Positions 7,730 to 12,675 of a stretch of 12,675 bases of DNA are shown here, in pieces. Position 1 is the stretch's first letter; every line of letters starts with the position of its first letter. The notes beneath the pieces are model-generated. The model made no database searches. It worked only from the letters and a program-made list of their open reading frames with translations, and was not told the origin of the DNA. The stretch comes from Acidimangrovimonas sp. (GTDB lineage Bacteria; Pseudomonadota; Alphaproteobacteria; Rhodobacterales; Rhodobacteraceae). The stretch covers positions 1 through 12,675 of the forward strand of contig JASBUM010000244.1 in NCBI GenBank assembly GCA_030147905.1, in the 5' to 3' direction. The position numbers and the translations under genes are program-made.

Positions 7730-7785
7730 GGGCGCCCTCTTTGCTGCCGTATCGCCGGCTGCGGGCATGAGATGGGACAGGACAT
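7726..7785 (-). CDS. Candidate 19-residue leader peptide overlapping the rsfS start
   Basis: A short frame, MSCPISCPQPAIRQQRGRP, begins 3 bases after a perfect AGGAGG (7794-7789). Its TGA overlaps the rsfS ATG at 7729 as ATGA. The 3-base spacing is shorter than usual, which weakens the case. The same AGGAGG also lies 8 bases before an in-frame CTG that could start a longer RsfS. The peptide has two cysteines, and codons AGA and ATA that are rare in this genome. If translated, its end would deliver ribosomes onto rsfS. This is inference from layout only. Confidence 0.3.
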   Translation of the reverse strand: MSCPISCPQPAIRQQRGRP

Positions 7786-7800
7786 TGTCCTCCTGGAAGG

Positions 7801-7821
7801 GCGCCGACAGGACCCCGGCGC
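7801..7821 (-). promoter_or_regulatory. Hairpin in the predicted rsfS leader
   Basis: GCGCCG (7801-7806) and CGGCGC (7816-7821) form a perfect 6-bp stem around a 9-base loop, between the candidate promoter and the AGGAGG. It would lie within the first tens of bases of the transcript and could affect access to that ribosome site. Confidence 0.4.
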
Positions 7822-7832
7822 TGGGTAGCAAC

Positions 7833-7861
7833 AGAATAGCATCGCACGCACCGAATCTCAA
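7833..7861 (-). promoter_or_regulatory. Candidate sigma-70 promoter for rsfS-rlmH
   Basis: Read on the minus strand: TTGAGA (7861-7856; 5 of 6 consensus) as the -35, 17 bases, then TATTCT (7838-7833; 4 of 6) as the -10. The -35 overlaps the stop codon of the upstream secreted-protein gene. A start near 7826 would give a leader of roughly 100 bases to the rsfS ATG. It is the best promoter match I found in the window. Confidence 0.55.
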
Positions 7862-8505
7862 TGCGACGGCGCCGAGGCGGTGGCGGGCCGGCCCGATCCC
7901 GCCGCTGCCGGTCGGCAATCGGGGATCGTCAGGTTCCGGTCGAGGATGAAATGCGCAAGGCTCGTACCGCGCGCCACGAGATCGAGCCGCGGCCCTTCGG
8001 GACGCAACCGCAGCCACAGTGCCAGCGGCGCGCGCGCATCGGCCGTCGCGGTCTCGCGGCACGGGGTGAAAAGCGTGGTCAGCGCGCTTTGGGCCGGCTG
8101 GCCGGCGGCCTGCCACCGGCTGCCCGTGCGTCGCAGGGCGTCAAGCGCGGCCTGTCCGCCCGTGGAGATCCGCAGGCGGATCGGCCGGGGGCCGGTGCCC
8201 GGACCTCCCGCAGGCTCGGCTCCGGCAGGCTCGGCTCGGGCGGGGGTGGCAGGGGCGGGGGTGGCGTCCGGTACCAGAGCGACGACGGCATTGCGGCTGG
8301 TGCCGTCGCGCCGGTTGGTCAGCGTGAATTCAAGCCGCGCGCTGCCGGGCAAAAGCGCAAAGCCCGCCGGAAGCGCCAGCGTCACGCGGATGCCGGCGGG
8401 ATCGGCGTGCAGTGGATCACGATCGCCATGCGCCGGCGCCGCGACCGGCACAAGGGCGAGAGCGGCGGTCAGCATCAGCGGCCGCAGGACTGGACGGTAT
8501 GTCAT
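7858..8505 (-). CDS. Secreted protein of unknown function, coupled to the MscS-type channel gene
   Basis: I do not recognise a family. The 215-residue product has a clear signal peptide (residues 1-25, hydrophobic core LMLTAALALVPV, likely cleavage after APA), so the mature protein should be periplasmic. Residues 37-80 look like short beta strands (IRVTLALPAGF, ARLEFTLTNRRDG). A low-complexity Pro/Ala/Glu/Gly linker lies at 81-108, including two exact AEPAG units. The second part (109-200) contains two cysteines, C149 and C197, which could form a disulphide, and ends in a disordered Ala/Ser/Gly tail. Its ATG overlaps the stop of the MscS-family gene as ATGA, with no good Shine-Dalgarno, so the two are probably translated together. 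That suggests, without proving, a role at the envelope with the channel. Confidence 0.75.
   Translation of the reverse strand: MTYRPVLRPLMLTAALALVPVAAPAHGDRDPLHADPAGIRVTLALPAGFALLPGSARLEFTLTNRRDGTSRNAVVALVPDATPAPATPARAEPAGAEPAGGPGTGPRPIRLRISTGGQAALDALRRTGSRWQAAGQPAQSALTTLFTPCRETATADARAPLALWLRLRPEGPRLDLVARGTSLAHFILDRNLTIPDCRPAAAGSGRPATASAPSH
8210..8239. repeat. 15-bp tandem repeat in the secreted-protein gene
   Basis: Two adjacent copies of GCAGGCTCGGCTCCG (8210-8224) and GCAGGCTCGGCTCGG (8225-8239) differ at one base. On the minus strand they encode the doubled AEPAG in the linker. The unit is in frame, so copy-number change would only lengthen or shorten the linker. Confidence 0.8.
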
Positions 8506-9884
8506 GGGCGGGGTCCGTCACCTTGGTTGCCTTCATCCTCGACCTCCGCGCCGCCGCCTTCGCGGGCGGCCCGCGCCAGTGCGAGCCGGCTGCCGTCCAG
8601 CACGCGCACCTCGCGCTGCGGGAAGGGCACCGTGATGTCGTTTTCCTTGAATGCGTCCCAAAGCGCAAGGAACACGTCGCCGCGGACATTGGTCAGACCC
8701 GCCGCCGGGTCGCGGATCCAGAAGCGCAGGATGTAATCGACCGAGCTGTTGCCGAAGGCGACGATATGGCAGACCGGCGGCCGCGAGGCCAGCACCCGCT
8801 CGACGCTCGAGCAGGCCTTGATCGCGACCTTGCGCACCTTGTGCGGGTCGTCGGCATAGGCGGTGCCGAAATGCAGGTCGAGCCGGACGAAATCGTTCGA
8901 GTGGGACCAGTTGACCACCTGGCCGGTGATCAGATCCTCGTTCGGGATCAGGTATTCCTTGCCGTCCCGGGTGACGACCGAGACATAGCGCGCACCCAGC
9001 GAGGCGATCCATCCGAAGGTGTCGCCAAGGCTGATTACGTCGCCGGGCTTCACCGACTTGTCGAGCAGGATGATGACCCCCGACACGAGGTTCGACACCA
9101 CCTTCTGCAACCCGAAGCCCAGGCCCACGCCGATCGCTCCGGAGAGGAAGGCAAGCCCCGTCAGGTCGAAGCCGATGACCTTGAGCGCGATGAAGAAGAC
9201 CGCGCCGAACAGGCCGACCTGCATCAGCTTCACCGCCAGGACGCGCATCGAGGGCGAAAGATCCTCGTTGCCATGGATCTGATGGGCCGCGCGCTGCGAG
9301 ATCATCCGCGCGAGCGACAGCAGGATACCGGTGACGACCAGCGCCTTCAGAAGCGCCAGGGCCGACAGGCGAACGCCCCCAAGCGAGACGGCGAGGTTGT
9401 CGAGGAAGGTCGCGGTGGGATCCACCAGCCCGAGGATATGCAGCGTCACATAGGCCCAGGCGCCCCAGGACACGATGCGGCGCAGCAGCCGATTGTGGAT
9501 CATCCGCGCCGCCAGCGCCACCACCAGCCAGGCGGTGGCGAGGGTCGCGATCACCTCGATCAGGTAGCGCCGCGAGGGAAACGGGTTGAGCTGCATGATC
9601 CCCGCCACCGCCGCCCATGCGAGCGCTACGAAGACCAGCGCGCGCAGCCGCTGGTGCAGCAGGATCAGCACCCGCAGCTGCCATTTCGGCCGGCCCTCCA
9701 GCCCGCGCATCCAGTGGTGCAGCGGTGGTGCCGCGAAATGGCGCACGAGATGGGCGATCACGAAGGCGCCGACCAGGATCGCGATCTGATCGAGGCGGGC
9801 GAAGAGAACCAGCGTGCCGAGCCGGTTGAGCACCTGATCTAGGAAGCCCTTGCTGCTGTCGATGATCGGTGCCAGCTGGTTCAT
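8502..9884 (-). CDS. MscS-family mechanosensitive ion channel
   Basis: An inner-membrane channel expected to open under membrane tension and release solutes on hypo-osmotic shock. The 460-residue product has several hydrophobic segments (about residues 33-50, 73-98, 106-128, 140-152, 172-194 and 217-238) before the pore helix. The MscS signature is clear at 244-284: Gly/Ala-rich SGAIGVGLGFGLQKVVSNLVSG, then IILLDKSVKPGDVI. The beta domain follows (GWIASLGARYVSVVTRDGKEYLIPNEDLI), and then the mixed alpha/beta domain. It is longer at the N-terminus than the 286-residue E. coli MscS, as in mid-sized homologues. I chose the ATG at 9884. The frame extends to 9989, but that part is Arg-rich, carries a 13-bp repeat whose unit would break frame, and looks non-coding. 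The acidic Gly-rich C-terminus overlaps the next gene by four bases. Confidence 0.9.
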   Translation of the reverse strand: MNQLAPIIDSSKGFLDQVLNRLGTLVLFARLDQIAILVGAFVIAHLVRHFAAPPLHHWMRGLEGRPKWQLRVLILLHQRLRALVFVALAWAAVAGIMQLNPFPSRRYLIEVIATLATAWLVVALAARMIHNRLLRRIVSWGAWAYVTLHILGLVDPTATFLDNLAVSLGGVRLSALALLKALVVTGILLSLARMISQRAAHQIHGNEDLSPSMRVLAVKLMQVGLFGAVFFIALKVIGFDLTGLAFLSGAIGVGLGFGLQKVVSNLVSGVIILLDKSVKPGDVISLGDTFGWIASLGARYVSVVTRDGKEYLIPNEDLITGQVVNWSHSNDFVRLDLHFGTAYADDPHKVRKVAIKACSSVERVLASRPPVCHIVAFGNSSVDYILRFWIRDPAAGLTNVRGDVFLALWDAFKENDITVPFPQREVRVLDGSRLALARAAREGGGAEVEDEGNQGDGPRP

Positions 9885-9905
9885 TCGTGCCCGTTCCCCG
9901 CGATC

Positions 9906-9940
9906 GCCGCCGAAGCTCGCCGCCGAAGCTCGCCGCCGAG
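9906..9940. repeat. 13-bp tandem repeat upstream of the mscS-family gene
   Basis: The unit GCCGCCGAAGCTC occurs twice in perfect copies (9906-9918, 9919-9931), followed by a partial third (9932-9940, GCCGCCGAG). It lies 22 bases before the chosen start codon, in the predicted leader. A unit of 13 is not a multiple of three, which argues against this stretch being coding. Confidence 0.85.
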
Positions 9941-10029
9941 TTCGTCCCCGCGCGGTCGCCGTCGCTCTGCCTCGTGCGATCTTGCGCATATTCGCGCCCC
10001 GAGGCCAAGCGCGCGCAGCGTGGTCGCGC

Positions 10030-10058
10030 TTGCCAGCGGTTGTTTTCGCGCGTAGAAG
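10030..10058 (+). promoter_or_regulatory. Possible sigma-70 promoter upstream of leuC
   Basis: TTGCCA (10030-10035; 5 of 6 consensus) is followed after exactly 17 bases by TAGAAG (10053-10058; 4 of 6). The -10 hexamer is identical to the one proposed for gpmI. Transcription would start near 10065, giving leuC a leader of about 190 bases. The -10 overlaps the GAAGG that would serve the small ORF at 10067, so both cannot be used on the same message. Confidence 0.35.
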
Positions 10059-10066
10059 GTCGGGCG

Positions 10067-10153
10067 ATGAAACGCATTTTCGACATCGGTGATCGCGCCC
10101 GGCTGCCCTGGCGCTTCTTCGGCGCGGCGCGCTCGGTACTGGCGCGACTTTGA
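10067..10153 (+). CDS. Candidate 28-residue basic small protein or leader ORF
   Basis: An ATG with GAAGG 7 bases upstream (10055-10059) opens a 28-codon frame ending in TGA. The product begins MKRIFDIGDRARLPW, has one Lys and six Arg against two Asp, and ends in VLARL, so it is cationic and possibly amphipathic. Only three Leu codons occur, none clustered, so it is not an obvious leucine attenuation peptide. If the promoter at 10030-10058 is real, the ORF would be almost leaderless. It could also be chance. I recognise no family. Confidence 0.3.
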   Translation: MKRIFDIGDRARLPWRFFGAARSVLARL

Positions 10154-10163
10154 TGCCGGGTGC

Positions 10164-10183
10164 GCGCGCATGTCGCTGCGCGC
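10164..10183 (+). promoter_or_regulatory. Hairpin in the leuC leader
   Basis: A perfect 7-bp stem, GCGCGCA with TGCGCGC, encloses a 6-base loop 10 bases after the candidate small ORF and 73 bases before leuC. There is no T-tract, so it is not a classical attenuator terminator. Confidence 0.4.
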
Positions 10184-10255
10184 CCGCGGCTGCTCCGTCC
10201 GGAACGGGGCTTTCCGAATTGATCCCCTGCTAACTTCATCATGTGAGAACGCGCC

Positions 10256-11677
<1,422 letters not shown>

Positions 11678-11680
11678 GCG

Positions 11681-12286
11681 ATGGAAAAATTCACCACGCT
11701 GACGGGGATCGCGGCGCCGATGCCGCTTGTGAATATCGACACCGACATGATCATCCCCAAGCAATTCCTGAAAACCATCGCCCGCACCGGGCTGGGCAAG
11801 AATCTCTTCGACGAGATGCGCTATGACCAGGACGGCAACGAGATCGGGGATTTCGTGCTCAACCAGCCGGCCTATCGCCAGGCCGAGATCCTGGTAGCGG
11901 GCGACAATTTCGGCTGCGGATCGAGCCGCGAACACGCGCCCTGGGCGCTTCTGGATTTCGGTATCCGCTGCGTGATCTCGACCAGCTTCGCCGATATCTT
12001 CTACAACAATTGCTTCAAGAACGGGATCCTGCCGGTCGTGCTGCCGAAGGCTGCGGTCGACGCGCTGATGGAGGACGCCCGGAAGGGCGCCAATGCCCGC
12101 ATCTCCGTCGATCTCGAGGCCCAGGTGGTGACGGCGTCCGATGGCCGGAGCTTCGCCTTCGAGGTCGATCCGTTCAAGAAGCATTGTCTGCTCAACGGGC
12201 TCGACGATATCGGCCTGACGCTGGAGAAGGCTCCGGCGATCGACCGGTACGAAGCCGGGGCGGCGGTGGCCCGGCCCTGGGTCTAG
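11681..12286 (+). CDS. leuD: 3-isopropylmalate dehydratase, small subunit
   Basis: The small, swivelling subunit of isopropylmalate isomerase, which closes over the LeuC cluster and helps recognise substrate. The 201-residue length is normal. Family blocks are [14 protein letters not shown] (residues 18-31), [23 protein letters not shown] (68-90) and [23 protein letters not shown] (99-121). A strong AGGAGG lies 8 bases before the ATG, inside the end of leuC. The 3-base gap between leuC and leuD favours equal production of the two subunits. Unlike in many relatives, leuB does not follow at once: a terminator and a new gene come next. Confidence 0.98.
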   Translation: MEKFTTLTGIAAPMPLVNIDTDMIIPKQFLKTIARTGLGKNLFDEMRYDQDGNEIGDFVLNQPAYRQAEILVAGDNFGCGSSREHAPWALLDFGIRCVISTSFADIFYNNCFKNGILPVVLPKAAVDALMEDARKGANARISVDLEAQVVTASDGRSFAFEVDPFKKHCLLNGLDDIGLTLEKAPAIDRYEAGAAVARPWV

Positions 12287-12311
12287 CCGTTAACCATTAT
12301 GGCGAAATTGA

Positions 12312-12340
12312 GGGCCGCCAGCGCTGGCGGCCCTTTTTTT
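12312..12340 (+). terminator. Intrinsic terminator of leuCD
   Basis: A perfect 9-bp stem, GGGCCGCCA (12312-12320) with TGGCGGCCC (12325-12333), has a GCGC loop and is followed directly by seven T (12334-12340). It begins 26 bases after the leuD stop. This is a classical Rho-independent terminator on the plus strand. Confidence 0.95.
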
Positions 12341-12544
12341 GCTTCAAAATTGATGCAATGCGGCACCAGATTTTCCCTCAAATGGCCAAAGGAAAAGGGT
12401 TTTCTTAACGCAGGCATTGATCCGCTAAGCGAAAGTAGGCAAAACTTGGGCAAGTTTGAGGCACTCCGCCACAATTGGCGTAACCCAAGTAAGAAAAGGG
12501 GGCGGCGACGCATCGCCCCCGAGCGTATTGAGGGAAGCAGGGCA
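12341..12544. other. AT-richer structured intergenic region after the terminator
   Basis: No gene is supported. This stretch separates leuD from the next gene and should hold its promoter, though I could not assign one with confidence. It contains several inverted repeats: GAAAA/TTTTC (12392-12396, 12400-12404), CTTAACG/CGCTAAG with one mismatch (12404-12410, 12424-12430), the group at 12442-12490 listed separately, and GGGGGCG/CGCCCCC (12498-12504, 12514-12520). Confidence 0.5.
12442..12490 (+). promoter_or_regulatory. Nested inverted repeats: operator-like dyad or structured leader
   Basis: AAACTTGGGCAAGTTT (12442-12457) is a 16-base dyad with 7-base arms and a 2-base centre, which suits a dimeric regulator better than a hairpin. 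Its ACTTGGG (12444-12450) also pairs perfectly with CCCAAGT (12484-12490). That longer pairing encloses a perfect hairpin, CGCCA (12467-12471), loop CAAT, TGGCG (12476-12480). The same left arm can therefore join either of two structures. Confidence 0.4.
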
Positions 12545-12675
12545 GTGATCCAACGGATTCCGGGTGCGCTGGTGCGTGCCGTTCTGGTCATGGTCCTTCT
12601 GGCGGTGCCGTCGCTGCTGTTGCCGGGAACCGGGCCCGACGCCACCCAGGTGGTCGCCCTGATGGGGCTGTTCGG
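12545..12675 (+). CDS. Start of a small membrane protein (3' end outside window)
   Basis: A GTG at 12545 opens a frame that runs off the window after 43 full codons. The visible part starts with a short basic segment (VIQRIPGALVR, first residue read as Met), then a hydrophobic stretch at about residues 12-27 (AVLVMVLLAVPSLLLP), then a second hydrophobic run beginning near residue 35 (QVVALMGLF). This suggests a protein with at least two membrane helices. GAGGG lies 10 bases upstream and AGGG two bases upstream, neither ideal. An ATG at 12590 is the alternative start but would cut into the first helix. I do not recognise the family with certainty. It follows the leuD terminator, so it is a separate transcription unit. 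Confidence 0.6.
   Translation, partial: MIQRIPGALVRAVLVMVLLAVPSLLLPGTGPDATQVVALMGLF

Larger units (their letters stand above)
9941..10255. other. Divergent intergenic region between mscS-family gene and leuC
   Basis: This holds the control region for leuC and, presumably, for the channel gene. On the plus strand it has a possible promoter (10030-10058), a candidate small ORF (10067-10153), a hairpin GCGCGCA/TGCGCGC (10164-10170, 10177-10183), and two mutually exclusive weak stems between 10196 and 10216 (CCGT/ACGG and CGGAA/TTCCG). I found no convincing minus-strand promoter. The leuC ATG at 10256 is preceded only by a weak GAGA, 7 bases upstream. Confidence 0.5.

Noticed and set aside
7730..8116. 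Extension of the rsfS frame to 250 codons
   Set aside because: It would overlap the secreted-protein gene and include the candidate promoter. RsfS proteins are about 110-130 residues.
8412..9842. 476-codon plus-strand open frame opposite the MscS-family gene
   Set aside because: Antisense shadow: Asp/His/Arg/Gln-rich with no domain, while the minus strand has clear MscS motifs.
9885..9989. 35-residue N-terminal extension of the MscS-family protein
   Set aside because: Arg-rich, contains a 13-bp repeat that would shift frame with each copy, and is not typical of an inner-membrane protein N-terminus.
12290..12297. TTAACCAT, resembling a CtrA-type half site
   Set aside because: It lies between the leuD stop and the terminator, not in a promoter. 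A single 8-base match is not enough.
12283..12645. 120-codon minus-strand frame across the leuD terminator region
   Set aside because: It spans an intrinsic terminator and several intergenic inverted repeats and has no recognisable protein features. It also overlaps the start of a hydrophobic plus-strand gene.

Overview
The window looks like chromosomal DNA of a high-GC alphaproteobacterium, most likely of the Rhodobacterales (Rhodobacteraceae). This rests on protein resemblance, strong GC-ending codon use, and the familiar minus-strand order rsfS-rlmH-gpmI-envC-ctpA-rppH. No species can be named from the sequence alone. I see no transposase, integrase, CRISPR array, tRNA or rRNA.

Layout. 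1-474 (+) is the 3' end of serA (serine biosynthesis), followed by two back-to-back hairpins. 733-1557 (+) is an orphan two-helix membrane protein, visibly poorer in GC than its surroundings, which converges on the next block. 1783-7729 (-) is a block read right to left: rsfS, rlmH (stop and start codons abut), an intergenic gap with a fresh promoter, then gpmI, envC-like and ctpA joined by two ATGA overlaps, and finally rppH. 7858-9884 (-) is a second translationally coupled pair: an MscS-family channel followed by a small secreted protein of unknown function. 9885-10255 is the divergent region between mscS and leuC, with a tandem repeat, a possible promoter and a 28-codon candidate small ORF. 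10256-12286 (+) is leuC-leuD, closed by a textbook intrinsic terminator. 12341-12544 is an AT-richer, structured intergenic region, and 12545-12675 is the start of a membrane protein cut by the window edge.

How the genes work together. LeuC and LeuD form isopropylmalate isomerase. RsfS and RlmH both act on the large ribosomal subunit. GpmI is a glycolytic enzyme whose transcript also carries a probable activator of septal murein hydrolases (EnvC-like, with a degenerate LytM domain) and a periplasmic S41 protease (CtpA), so central metabolism is coupled to cell-wall remodelling. RppH starts 5'-dependent mRNA decay. The content is mostly housekeeping, and I see no convincing new multi-gene system. 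The best leads are the low-GC orphan membrane gene, the rsfS leader (promoter, hairpin and 19-codon ORF overlapping the rsfS start), the mscS-coupled secreted protein, the small ORF in front of leuC, and the nested inverted repeats after the leuD terminator.
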